In this document: piece by piece, positions 6,093 through 15,069 of the stretch
Position numbering within the stretch: the stretch's first letter is position 1
Layout: each line of letters opens with the position of its first letter
NCBI GenBank assembly: GCA_964614375.1
Contig: CAZTLI010000082.1
Span: 1-15,289 of the forward strand
Direction: 5' to 3'
DNA: 15,289 bases
Origin: CAZTLI01 sp964614375
GTDB taxonomy: Bacteria > Chloroflexota > Anaerolineae > Aggregatilineales > Phototrophicaceae
Translations under genes and position numbers: made by a program
Notes under the pieces: model-generated
What the model was told of the DNA's origin: nothing
Database searches by the model: none
The model's input: the letters and a program-made list of their open reading frames with translations, nothing else

Positions 6093-8841
6093 AGAGGGGC
6101 GCGATAGGGGCACCAACTAACCGCACACCGCTATTGAAGTAAGCGCTGCCCGGAGCGTCACCGAAGCGGTAGGACGAACGCGCAAGAAACTGATTGAAAT
6201 AGAACGAACCGCCCCGCAGCACCTTAGAACTGGTGTTCAACCCATCAATAATCTCTGGATCAGAGTAATTATTCAAGCACCATTCCCATAAATTCCCCGA
6301 CATATCCATAATCCCAAAAGGCGAAGCGCCCTGCGGATAAAACCCGACTGCCGTTGTTTTGTACAGAAAGTAAGGTCCCACACCCTGTTCCTGTTCATCT
6401 AAGTTGGCATGTCCGACCCGATAGCCATCACCCCACGGGTATTCGCGTCCGTCTGTGCCACGGGCAGCATATTCCCATTCTTCTTCCAGCGGCAGACGAA
6501 CGTGCAGGTCATCGGGTAACAAACTTGCTTCATGATATTTGGCATTCAACCAGTGACTAAATGCCACCGCTTGATACCAGCTCACGCTATCACGGGAATG
6601 ATTGTGATAAGGATTATATTGCTCCCGCATTGCCTGCGGTTGATATTGCTCTGGAAAATCACGCCACCATTGCGGATTATCAAAATCACCGGAGTCGATG
6701 AAGGTCTGGAATTGCACAAAGGTCACCGGATATTTAGCGATTTTGAAATCGTAAGTTATTTCACGTTCTGCTTTGTTATCCCCATACAAGAATTTACCTG
6801 CGGGAATATCACACCAGAGGATGTCAGGCAAGCCATCAGCACGCAAAGCAACACCCGGACGTTTATCATTCTCATGGTTCAATCGCCCCCATTCTGCAAG
6901 CGCATACGGTGAGCGACGTGCGCCTTCCGCAGGCTGGTACAGGGCAGATAAGGCATCGTTGGAACAGGATGTACCGCTTTCCGTCGCAACTTTGTAAGCT
7001 AAATCAGGTTGAACGGGTGTTAGCCATTGGACAACCGCACTGGCATCGCCCTGTATCCCTGCCAATAAGAGTGCCGTTTCTTCCCAACCTGTCGGTGTCC
7101 ACCACTCATCAGATGGGAAGTATTTTGTTGCGGGAACACCCCGTCGCAGGTCTTCGCCCATTTCATAGGCCGCAAAATATTCTTGCAATAGCTGGTGGCT
7201 AAAGCGCACCGTGTCCGTCCGGTCAAGGATGCTCGCGCTGACGGCGAAGTACAGCAAAAGGTTAGCGTCTGCCTCCGGCACGGCTTGGCGGAACATTTCC
7301 AGCACAAAATCGGCGCTGACGCTGGTGCCTGTGCCGTCCGACTGCATTCGATAGGCGAGTGTGGCTAAGGCGCGTTTTTGCGTCTCCTCCGGTATCCATA
7401 CGCGGTCATCACGTTGAGCAGTCTTGCCCCGTTCTTCTAACAGCAAATCAACAAAACGCCCGAATAAATCGCCCTTGTTACGCGGGGGCTCGCCACTGAG
7501 CGCGAAGATTTCGATCACGATCTGCATCAAAAAAGGGTTTGTTACCACGCCGAGCATATCGGGTAATTTCTGCTGTTCACGGAAGTGCTGACCAATTTGA
7601 ATGATTAATTTTTCTTCAGGAGATGGAAAAATAGTTGAGTATTCATTATTGAAGAAGTCGCGGTATGTCCCATCTTCATTCTCCCTTTGATACCACATCC
7701 ATGCCCGCCGTGCATCATGCCCGGCTAAAGCCCAGAAAAGCCGTTCGCGGTCATCGTCTTCCAGAAAATTGCTCATGAATAAGCGGATACGCTCTAAATC
7801 GAGCGGGGTGACATCCACCCGTTGAAGCGGCAGTTTGCGCTCCACATAATCCAGCTTGCGACACGAAACGATCACGGGGACATCGGGGTTTTTCCACAAC
7901 CATTCATCCACTTTGCCATGATGAGCAGGTGGCATTTCGTTGAGTCCGTCCAGCAATAACACCATACGTTCTGGCAGATAATCGCGCAGACGCAAGCCAC
8001 CAAACGAGGCTTCCAGAAATTGCGAGAAATCTTCGCCTGTGTACGCGCCCAGGCGCACAAATAAAGGCAATGGGTATTCGCTGGTCTCTTCTGTATCTTC
8101 TGCCGCTATACTGGCATATTCATAAGCCAGACGCTCAAGTGTGGTCGTCTTACCTGCACCGGGGTCGCCAATCATCGCCACACGTCGGTAATCACGCAAG
8201 CCATCGCGTAGTTCATCAAGGCTTTCGGTTTTGACTGTCTTGCCTTTTTCCGCATCGAGACTGTGATCAATTTTCTGATGAATGGCATGGCGCATTTCAA
8301 TCATCCGTTGTGCGGCAGCTTTCAGTTTAACTTTCTGCTCCTCAATCCGGGCAGTTGCCGCCATATCGGTATACAGATCGCGCCAATGGTCGTATTTCTG
8401 ACCGACTTTTTGTAGGTAAGCCAGTTCAAACTCACGTTGGGTCTGCGGGTCGATTTCTTCAACATCAAGGCTCTTGATGCGTTCCAGCAATTGCGCGTAA
8501 CCCACATCCCAATCGGCAAAGCTGATATAGGTGTGGTTGATAATCACAATTGGGCGATGCCCACCAGGGAATACCAATGGGATAATCGGTTTCTTCTGTG
8601 TCAGGGCATAGCCAATCTCAAGGCGTACAAAACTATCGGCACGTTTGAGGTCAGGCGTGACGACAACGACAACATGCGTCGCCCCGTTGATGCCATCTTC
8701 GATTTCACCGCTGAAGTCGGCGGTCGGGTCAATACGGTTATCACGCCATGCCCCGATTCCGCTTGCTTGAAGATCATTGTAAAGGCGCAGACTTTCGTCC
8801 GCCCCGTCTTTCCGTGCATAAGAGATGAATATTTGTGCCAT
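6091..8841 (-). CDS. TIR-NACHT-FGE receptor, DGR target 1
   Basis: This 916-aa protein has three parts. A TIR domain (1-130) starts MAQIFISYARKDG and keeps the Glu helix 'FVRLEIGYAL' (E75 is the candidate NADase glutamate). A NACHT NTPase (about 215-560) follows, with Walker A GDPGAGKTT (225-233), Walker B LLLDGLNE (295-302) and the SHQLLQEYFAA winged-helix end. A formylglycine-generating-enzyme-like domain (about 675-916) carries VSWYQAVAF, RLPLEEEWEYAARG, MSGNLWEWC and VLRGGSF...RSSYR. The FGE catalytic cysteines are absent, so it should act as a C-type-lectin-like binding domain. Its last 39 residues are VR1. ATG 8841 begins the TIR fold; a TTG start at 8871 would add ten residues. It follows Avd by 41 bp, suggesting one transcript. 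By analogy with NLRs, ligand binding would trigger oligomerisation and TIR NAD cleavage, causing cell arrest or death (inference). Confidence 0.92.
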   Translation of the reverse strand: MAQIFISYARKDGADESLRLYNDLQASGIGAWRDNRIDPTADFSGEIEDGINGATHVVVVVTPDLKRADSFVRLEIGYALTQKKPIIPLVFPGGHRPIVIINHTYISFADWDVGYAQLLERIKSLDVEEIDPQTQREFELAYLQKVGQKYDHWRDLYTDMAATARIEEQKVKLKAAAQRMIEMRHAIHQKIDHSLDAEKGKTVKTESLDELRDGLRDYRRVAMIGDPGAGKTTTLERLAYEYASIAAEDTEETSEYPLPLFVRLGAYTGEDFSQFLEASFGGLRLRDYLPERMVLLLDGLNEMPPAHHGKVDEWLWKNPDVPVIVSCRKLDYVERKLPLQRVDVTPLDLERIRLFMSNFLEDDDRERLFWALAGHDARRAWMWYQRENEDGTYRDFFNNEYSTIFPSPEEKLIIQIGQHFREQQKLPDMLGVVTNPFLMQIVIEIFALSGEPPRNKGDLFGRFVDLLLEERGKTAQRDDRVWIPEETQKRALATLAYRMQSDGTGTSVSADFVLEMFRQAVPEADANLLLYFAVSASILDRTDTVRFSHQLLQEYFAAYEMGEDLRRGVPATKYFPSDEWWTPTGWEETALLLAGIQGDASAVVQWLTPVQPDLAYKVATESGTSCSNDALSALYQPAEGARRSPYALAEWGRLNHENDKRPGVALRADGLPDILWCDIPAGKFLYGDNKAEREITYDFKIAKYPVTFVQFQTFIDSGDFDNPQWWRDFPEQYQPQAMREQYNPYHNHSRDSVSWYQAVAFSHWLNAKYHEASLLPDDLHVRLPLEEEWEYAARGTDGREYPWGDGYRVGHANLDEQEQGVGPYFLYKTTAVGFYPQGASPFGIMDMSGNLWEWCLNNYSDPEIIDGLNTSSKVLRGGSFYFNQFLARSSYRFGDAPGSAYFNSGVRLVGAPIAPL
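6109..6225 (-). repeat. DGR variable repeat VR1 (in target 1)
   Basis: This segment codes VLRGGSFYFNQFLARSSYR, then FGDAPGSAYFNSGVRLVGA. Against TR, all 22 substitutions in the core fall on TR adenines; every C, G and T in the core is kept. The only other difference is at 6113, four bases from the 3' (left) end, in the GTTAGTTG(G/T)TG segment. That is where the initiation-of-mutagenic-homing site is expected. Thirteen of the 16 templated Asn/Asp codons have been changed to another residue type or codon. Confidence 0.93.
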
Positions 8842-8882
8842 AATTGAACCTGATATGTTTGGAGTTGACAATATGACATGAA

Positions 8883-9227
8883 TTATACTTTACTCTGCCG
8901 TATCCACCCACCGAGCAAGCGCCCGATTTCTTCTACCATTGCACTGACATGCTCATATTGACCGCTATTGAACCATTGCCACTGATATGCTAATCGCAAA
9001 TACAGTCGTACTTTGTTCAGATGGGCATCAGCCTGTTGCAAATAGGCATAGCGTTCTGCACCACGATGGGCATTGGCATCAAACAGCGTTTCCTGAAAAT
9101 CGAGTGTGGCATCCGTCAGACGTTTTGTGATAACAAAGCGTTGCGCCTTCGGGAATTTTTCGCTGGCAGGTATGATCCACGTCAGCAAATCGAAAGTACG
9201 CGAGAAAATGACCATTTCTTCGGGCAT
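8883..9227 (-). CDS. avd: DGR accessory variability determinant (Avd)
   Basis: This 114-aa, all-helical protein matches the Avd family (four-helix bundle, related to the S23-type fold). Recognisable parts are the N-terminal 'MVIFSRTFDLLTWIIP', 'EKFPKAQRFVITKRL', 'ADAHLNKVRLYLRLA' and the C-terminal 'YEHVSAMVEEIGRLLGGWI'. Avd forms a basic pentamer that binds the DGR reverse transcriptase and the template RNA and is needed for adenine-mutagenic cDNA synthesis. The ATG at 9227 has GGA about 8 nt upstream. Unusually it is on the strand opposite the reverse transcriptase. It is the first gene of a leftward unit avd - target 1 - TR, divergent from the + operon with only 55 bp between them. Confidence 0.9.
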   Translation of the reverse strand: MPEEMVIFSRTFDLLTWIIPASEKFPKAQRFVITKRLTDATLDFQETLFDANAHRGAERYAYLQQADAHLNKVRLYLRLAYQWQWFNSGQYEHVSAMVEEIGRLLGGWIRQSKV

Positions 9228-9244
9228 GAGTGTATCCTTTTCGG

Positions 9245-9253
9245 TGGTATAAT
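9245..9253 (+). promoter_or_regulatory. Extended -10 promoter of the reverse transcriptase operon
   Basis: TGGTATAAT, a TG-N extended -10 with a perfect TATAAT hexamer at 9248-9253, lies 30 bp before the first + strand gene. No clear -35 is seen at 17 bp upstream, as often holds for extended -10 promoters. The avd ribosome site and start are immediately to the left, so the two units share this 55-bp divergent region. Confidence 0.65.
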
Positions 9254-9282
9254 GAGGGTAGTTTGATACAAAGGATAAACTG

Positions 9283-9537
9283 ATGGTACTTGCTTACCCA
9301 CCCGATAAATTTGCTGAAATTCTGGATTTTATGGTATCTGCACCCTCACCGGAGGAGATTATTGCCTTCAAGCCATCCCCACAGATGGAAACTCGCCTGG
9401 CAGAACTCATGACTAAGAATAAGCAAGATGCCCTCAGCGAAGATGAACGCCACGAACTGGATGCGTTTCTGCAATTGAACCACTTCGTGAACATGCTAAA
9501 AATCCGCGCACGAAAGAAACTCGCTAGCGATGAGTGA
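9283..9537 (+). CDS. Small protein paired with HNH endonuclease
   Basis: This 84-aa acidic, helical protein has no name I can assign with certainty. It has 'ILDFMVSAPSPEEIIAFKPSPQMETRLAELM', an acidic middle 'ALSEDERHELDAFLQLNHFVNMLK', and a basic end 'IRARKKLASDE'. Proteins of this pattern (PTPEEIIAFRPS...LEELLxKN...LTPEEExELDxYLxLEHFVxLLKARA) are common directly upstream of small HNH nucleases in cyanobacteria and Chloroflexota. AAAGGA lies 7 nt before the ATG. Its stop overlaps the HNH start by 8 bp, so the two are translationally coupled. A regulator, chaperone or antitoxin of the nuclease is possible. Confidence 0.8.
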   Translation: MVLAYPPDKFAEILDFMVSAPSPEEIIAFKPSPQMETRLAELMTKNKQDALSEDERHELDAFLQLNHFVNMLKIRARKKLASDE

Positions 9538-9939
9538 TACCCATATCCCCGCCGTCCTGCGCCGTGAGGTCATCGAACGCGCTGGTAATTGCTGTGAATA
9601 CTGCCAACTCAGTCAGGATGATAACTACTTTACATTTCATGTTGACCATATCATCTCTGAGAAACATGCGGGGGAAACCAAAAGTGACAATCTTTGTTTG
9701 AGTTGTCCGTCGTGCAACATTGCCAAAGGCAGTGACATCGCAGGAGCAGACCCCACCACAGGCAAGGCGACCTTTCTCTATCATCCCCGTAAACAGCAGT
9801 GGTCAGACCATTTTGAACGCCGTAACGCGATCATTCACGGCAAAACGGCAGAGGGACGATTGACAGTATGGTTACTCCAACTTAATAGCGAAGATCGGGT
9901 CACAGAGCGTAAAGGCTTGATTGAACTCGGACGGTATCC

Positions 9940-9955
<16 letters not shown>
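9530..9955 (+). CDS. HNH endonuclease
   Basis: This 141-aa protein carries an HNH nuclease domain. It has the first zinc pair CEYC (22-25), the strand and catalytic 'FHVDHIISEKHAGET' (D39-H40), Asn54 in 'KSDNLCLSCPSCN', a second zinc pair (C59, C62) and K66. The C-terminal part (75-141) is specific to this group of HNH proteins. Such enzymes cut or nick DNA with one metal ion. It overlaps the small protein gene upstream by 8 bp and the reverse transcriptase frame downstream by about 16 bp, so the three genes form one tight operon. A role in nicking the VR target or in homing is an inference from that coupling. The pair also occurs without reverse transcriptases, so it could be an independent passenger. 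Confidence 0.88.
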
Positions 9956-11079
<1,124 letters not shown>

Positions 11080-11093
11080 AAATTTTGTAGCGA

Positions 11094-11231
11094 TCCGCCT
11101 GACGGCGGAAAGAGACCCCCCAAACCCCCGGAGGGGGCTTAGAGGTGTTCGCTTCGCTCACTTAGAGCGCCAGCGACGTGCTGTCACTTTGCGCCGTCAA
11201 GACAGAGGGCAGAGACCAGAGGATTCAGAGG
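11094..11231. repeat. Duplicated target 3' flank, copy 2
   Basis: This is the gap between the convergent reverse transcriptase and target 2. It repeats the flank of target 1: hairpin TCCGCC-TGAC-GGCGGA (11094-11109), CCCCC-GGA-GGGGG (11125-11137), block B (11147-11173) and block A (11172-11208). Blocks A and B are in the opposite order to that after target 1. No gene is seen. Confidence 0.8.
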
Positions 11232-14144
11232 TCAGAGGGGCGCAATAGGGGCAACAACTAAACGCCAACCGAAATAGTCGTCAACGACGGCAGGATCGTG
11301 ATCGTAGCGGTAGGACGACCGCGCATATCTCTGAGGGTTATAGAACGAGCCGCCCCGCAGCACCTTAGAACTTGTGTTCGATCCGTCAATAATTTCAGGT
11401 TCGTACTTGTTATTCGCACACCACTCCCACAAATTACCTGCCATATCCAGCGCACCGCATTCTGCTTTTCCGTGTGGATACATGCCCACTGCCGTACTGC
11501 GGTCATTGATGCCAGCCTCTGTCGTGTTGGCACGAGGATGTTCGTCCCATGCACCCCACGTGTATTCACGTTCATCGCTACCGTTCATCGCTGCCCATTG
11601 CCATTCCCATTCCGTCGGGATGCGAATTTCATATCGTAGGGGCGAACCTGTGTGTTCGCCCGTTTGCGGGAGGGGACTTAGCCCCTCCCCTACACGAATG
11701 ATTTTTCCTGATGGATGTTCAAGTGTTAGTCCATCGAACTGAGCGCTCATCCAGCGCCCGAAAGCAACACTTTGATACCACGAAATGTTGTCACGCGGGG
11801 CATTACTGTTGCCATTGGCCACATTTCCAAAATATTGAGGCTGATAATTTTCAGGGAAACCTTGCCACCATTTCGGATTATCCCAATCGCTGTCTAAAAA
11901 GGCTTGCAATTGCACGACTGTCGTCAAGTACTTAGCGATGAAGAAATCGGGTACTTCAAAGTCTCCAAACTCAAAGGTGACCTTACTACCAGACCCATCT
12001 ACAGGCAACCAGATCATATCGGGCTTGCCATCTTTCACTCCGATACCCTCACGGTAATCCCCAATGCGTGCGAGGCGTTCGCCAATATCATAACGGCGCT
12101 GATGGGGTGTGCTGATGTCTGCCAGCTCCCGATAGAGTCGTCCTTGCTCTGGTTCAATGAAATCGCGTTCCACTTCGTTCAATTCGGGGTGCAGGCGTTC
12201 CTGCATGGCATAGACCAGCACCAATCGTTCTTGAGGCCACAATAAGAAATCGGGGCGTTCGCGCTTGTGCCAATCCTCAGCCGATGTACGTACCTGACGC
12301 AGTAATATCAAATCTTCCTGCGCTTCAGCAATCCAGTCTTTTAAGCGTCCCCAACTGCGGAATAAGGCTTCGTGTGCGACTTCCAATACGGCTGTGCCAT
12401 CGCTAGCGTCGCTCGTCAACAAACGGGCATCGACAAAAGCACTGATGTGTTCATAATCATCTTCGGCAATGCGTCCGACAGGAACGCGACGTCGGGTTGC
12501 TGTTCCACGCTCATCCACAGCCACTAATTCATGAAAAACACGCTGAATCCATGCGTTTTTTTCTTCCTCTGTACCGGATAAGTCGGCATAAGTCTGTTCA
12601 GCACGGGTGCCAATCGCCCCCTGCACACCACCAAGCGCATCGTAATCGCTATGGGCAATCGTGCCATCACCCGATAATTTATACAACTCATCCAGCGCAT
12701 ACGCCATCAATGCCAGATTCCCCGATTGGTCACCTGTATCATCCAGAATTCGGTCTACCAAACCTTTTTCTAATTGGAGTCCTGCCCGTTCTGCGGGACG
12801 TTCAATCATGTCACGCAGGGCGTCACGGCGCGGAATGGCTAGCGGGAAAGTTCCCTGTCGCAATAAATCCGCAAAATCGGCAATCTCAACTGCCCGATAG
12901 TAGAAATCGTGGCGCATGGTAACAATCACATGCAGGCGTTCGCAAGTTCTGGCACTCGCCAGCATTTTTGCAAAAGGTGTTGCATAATCGCTATTTGCCA
13001 GCGTGAACAATTCCTCAAACTGGTCAATAAACAGGAATAAATTCACATGCGCTAATTCATCTTTGAGGGCATGTTCAATAATCGTGTTAAGGCGTTCCGG
13101 TTTATCCTGCAAACGTTGCGCCCGTTCTTCTAACTTGTCGTCGTAGTCAAATGGGTCATCCACCTGTAAAGACGGGACAACGTCCATCAATGCTTTCACC
13201 AGTGCCTCAAATGGATTTTTACCTGTTCCGGGTGTAAACCGTGCATACAACCAATCCGCACTGCCTTCAATGCCGTTGGCTTTTAAGCGTGGTATCAATC
13301 CTGCACCGACTAACGATGATTTACCACTGCCAGAAGCCCCCACAACAGCCACAAAACGGCTTGCGCTCACCTGTTGAATAAGGCTATCGGTTTCGCGTCC
13401 ACGCCCGAAGAAAATCGGCGCATCTTCTTCGGTAAAAGCACGTAATCCCGGAAACGGTGAACCCTCCCACAATTGCGCGGTAACAGTCATGACATTCCCT
13501 ATTTCAGATTGTGATTGTGGTGAATCGCCTGTCGGTGGCGGGGGTGGTTTTGCATCACCATCTTCATAACGCTTCAATAGGCGTACAACCAATTCCTCAA
13601 AGAAAATCTCAAAATCACGGCGGAAATCATCAGGTGTTTCGTACTGATTCACACCGCGAACGATGCTACCGTCTTCTCTATAGAACATTTCAGAAGCGAA
13701 AAATCCCACCACACGATCATTCTGTTCTTGCCCCTTTTTATCGCTGGATTTGAACAGCTTTTCCTCAGTACGTCGGAATATCACGGTCTCTGTTTGCTTA
13801 CTGTTGAGTGCGTCAAGTAGTTCCCAGTGTGTGCCGGAGAGGTATTCTTTCCCATCTGTATCGGTAAAGGGTGTCCCCATGCGTGACCAGAAGATGACAA
13901 TCACAATATCACAATCTGAGGGCTTGGGTAAGCCACGATTGATGGCTTCCTGCGGGGTCAGTGTACCCAGCATCGCCGTCCCGGCACCGGGCTTATCCCA
14001 TGCAACAACACGAAAAGCCACTTTTTCTCTGTAAGCGGGGCGATTCGGGAAATATTCAATCGCATCCAGCGCGATTTTGCGCTCTGCATTCACATCACCG
14101 GGAGAAGAAATAAAAACACGAATGTAAGGGATTTTTTCAGCCAT
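11232..14144 (-). CDS. DUF4062-nSTAND-FGE receptor, DGR target 2
   Basis: This is a 970-aa protein. Residues 1-190 are DUF4062, beginning 'YIRVFISSPGDVNAERKIAL', a TIR/SLOG-like N-terminal module of conflict proteins. A Pro-rich linker (199-205) leads to an nSTAND1 NTPase: SPFPGLRAFTEEDAPIFFGR (229-248), Walker A GASGSGKSS (269-277) and Walker B LFLFIDQFEELF (369-380), followed by helical and winged-helix parts to about 670. The end (about 700-970) is an FGE-like, C-type-lectin-like domain with ISWYQSVAF, RIPTEWEWQWAA, MAGNLWEWC and VLRGGSF...RSSYR, and VR2 at the tip. The FGE catalytic cysteines are missing. A palindromic mini-repeat is read through in frame at about residues 815-838. The ATG at 14144 fits the DUF4062 start; no ribosome site is strong. 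It is probably a STAND-type sensor with a diversified ligand site. Confidence 0.92.
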   Translation of the reverse strand: MAEKIPYIRVFISSPGDVNAERKIALDAIEYFPNRPAYREKVAFRVVAWDKPGAGTAMLGTLTPQEAINRGLPKPSDCDIVIVIFWSRMGTPFTDTDGKEYLSGTHWELLDALNSKQTETVIFRRTEEKLFKSSDKKGQEQNDRVVGFFASEMFYREDGSIVRGVNQYETPDDFRRDFEIFFEELVVRLLKRYEDGDAKPPPPPTGDSPQSQSEIGNVMTVTAQLWEGSPFPGLRAFTEEDAPIFFGRGRETDSLIQQVSASRFVAVVGASGSGKSSLVGAGLIPRLKANGIEGSADWLYARFTPGTGKNPFEALVKALMDVVPSLQVDDPFDYDDKLEERAQRLQDKPERLNTIIEHALKDELAHVNLFLFIDQFEELFTLANSDYATPFAKMLASARTCERLHVIVTMRHDFYYRAVEIADFADLLRQGTFPLAIPRRDALRDMIERPAERAGLQLEKGLVDRILDDTGDQSGNLALMAYALDELYKLSGDGTIAHSDYDALGGVQGAIGTRAEQTYADLSGTEEEKNAWIQRVFHELVAVDERGTATRRRVPVGRIAEDDYEHISAFVDARLLTSDASDGTAVLEVAHEALFRSWGRLKDWIAEAQEDLILLRQVRTSAEDWHKRERPDFLLWPQERLVLVYAMQERLHPELNEVERDFIEPEQGRLYRELADISTPHQRRYDIGERLARIGDYREGIGVKDGKPDMIWLPVDGSGSKVTFEFGDFEVPDFFIAKYLTTVVQLQAFLDSDWDNPKWWQGFPENYQPQYFGNVANGNSNAPRDNISWYQSVAFGRWMSAQFDGLTLEHPSGKIIRVGEGLSPLPQTGEHTGSPLRYEIRIPTEWEWQWAAMNGSDEREYTWGAWDEHPRANTTEAGINDRSTAVGMYPHGKAECGALDMAGNLWEWCANNKYEPEIIDGSNTSSKVLRGGSFYNPQRYARSSYRYDHDPAVVDDYFGWRLVVAPIAPL
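11250..11366 (-). repeat. DGR variable repeat VR2 (in target 2)
   Basis: This segment codes VLRGGSFYNPQRYARSSYR, then YDHDPAVVDDYFGWRLVVA. It aligns to TR without gaps. Nineteen core differences are at TR adenines. Four core differences are elsewhere, three of them silent third positions. Three more lie at the 3' end (GTG CGG in TR, TGG CGT here). The adenine bias shows past mutagenic retrohoming. The extra changes suggest older divergence or a weakened homing site. Confidence 0.88.
11636..11693. repeat. Palindromic mini-repeat inside target 2
   Basis: This 58-bp GC-rich segment starts GTAGGGG and ends CCCCTAC. It holds two stems: GGGCGAA with TTCGCCC (11640-11661 on the + strand), and CCCCTCCC with GGGAGGGG (about 11668-11690). 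Its look is that of dispersed palindromic repeats of Chloroflexota and similar genomes, normally between genes. Target 1 has no matching segment at the same place of the FGE-like domain, so it looks like an in-frame insertion. Confidence 0.7.
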
Positions 14145-14503
14145 AAGGAATCCACGAATTTTGTAACTTGAACCAATTTGTTAATTGTACTACGGCGTGG
14201 CATTTCTTGCCGTTAATTCCGTTTACCGGCTTTCTTAAATATCTCTCTACTTTGCACACAGGTTTTCTCGCACACCGCCGCGCGGACGATTTTACAACGC
14301 AAGGGAACCCACCATCAAGCACCATCAGGCGGTACGGTCGCTACCTGTAGTAGCTAATCCCATTTTGTTACTCAAAACGGGACTACCGAACCACCTGCCT
14401 ATCTGCTTCGCAGATTGCTTGACGATACCCCCTTTGCGTTGTCCCGCAGGCTTGAGCGTTGTGCTCATCGCGCTGGCGTTACCAGCAATAGCAAGATGAA
14501 TGG
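14145..14503. other. Gene-free divergent region with short hairpins
   Basis: This region lies between the starts of target 2 (-) and the 170-aa gene (+). It must hold both promoters; on the minus strand TACAAT near 14190 is a possible -10, without a convincing -35. Short perfect stems lie in a row: GCTAC/GTAGC (14340-14354), ATCTGC/GCAGAT (14401-14415), TGAGC/GCTCA (14453-14467) and GCTGG/CCAGC (14472-14486). No ORF here looks real. Confidence 0.5.
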
Positions 14504-15016
14504 ATGCTCACCGGGTTTGAAGCGAACCGCAGCGAGCAGTGGGCGGCCTGGGCGACAGCAATCGACATGAGGTTAGATATCGAACGTGCTTTTGCCCAAC
14601 TGGTCGAAACGTATATGATGCTGGCTGATCCAGAAGCGACACGTTTACTCATCGCGCTGTACTATCTCACGACGCAGGTCGAGTTGAAAGATGCTGCGCT
14701 CATCGCGGGCATCAACCATCACTACCTGCTGGATAGCTATGTGAGTATTGTTCGCAAAGATGTGATGCGCGTATTCGGTGAACTGTATCGTCCGGGGATG
14801 CGCTGGATCGAGAAGTACAAACGCGGTCATCAAGAACCTGCATTGTTGGTGCTGGAACGCTACGCCGATAATCCGCGCATGACTTACGCCATTCGTAGTT
14901 TACTGGAGGAGAAATCCACGACGGAGGCGCGACTGAGTTGCCCGTGGCCCAATTATAATCGCTTCCGCCAACGCGCAAAGGAAGCCTTGCTGAAAGTCTA
15001 CAACTGCTCTGCATAA
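14504..15016 (+). CDS. Unrecognised helical protein with possible helix-turn-helix
   Basis: This 170-aa protein is one I do not recognise. It is rich in helix, with no signal peptide or membrane segment. Residues 52-85 ('VELKDAALIAGINHHYLLDSYVSIVRKDV') read like a helix-turn-helix: 'KDAALIAGI' as the first helix and turn, then a recognition helix and a basic follow-on. The C-terminus has 'WPNYNRFRQRAKEALLKVYN', a basic amphipathic helix. A TAG in frame at 14489 limits the start; the ATG at 14504 is the first available, the ribosome site is poor, and an internal ATG at 14567 is possible. A sigma-like or regulatory role is only suggested. Two terminators follow at once, so it is the end of its unit. 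Confidence 0.7.
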   Translation: MLTGFEANRSEQWAAWATAIDMRLDIERAFAQLVETYMMLADPEATRLLIALYYLTTQVELKDAALIAGINHHYLLDSYVSIVRKDVMRVFGELYRPGMRWIEKYKRGHQEPALLVLERYADNPRMTYAIRSLLEEKSTTEARLSCPWPNYNRFRQRAKEALLKVYNCSA

Positions 15017-15029
15017 CGAGCAGTTTTTT
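15002..15029 (+). terminator. Intrinsic terminator of the 170-aa gene
   Basis: AACTGCTC (15002-15009) pairs with GAGCAGTT (15018-15025), followed by a run of six T (15024-15029). The left arm and stop codon overlap, so the stem starts inside the last codons. Confidence 0.88.
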
Positions 15030-15034
15030 GTTTC

Positions 15035-15069
15035 TATGGCTGGTGAGCAATCGCCAGCCATATATTTTT
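15035..15069 (+). terminator. Second, GNRA-capped terminator
   Basis: A 12-bp stem is formed by 15035-15046 and 15051-15062, with one G·U pair and a GCAA tetraloop (15047-15050), then TATTTTTG. It stands six bases after the first terminator. The tandem gives a strong stop and separates the unit from the right edge. Confidence 0.8.
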
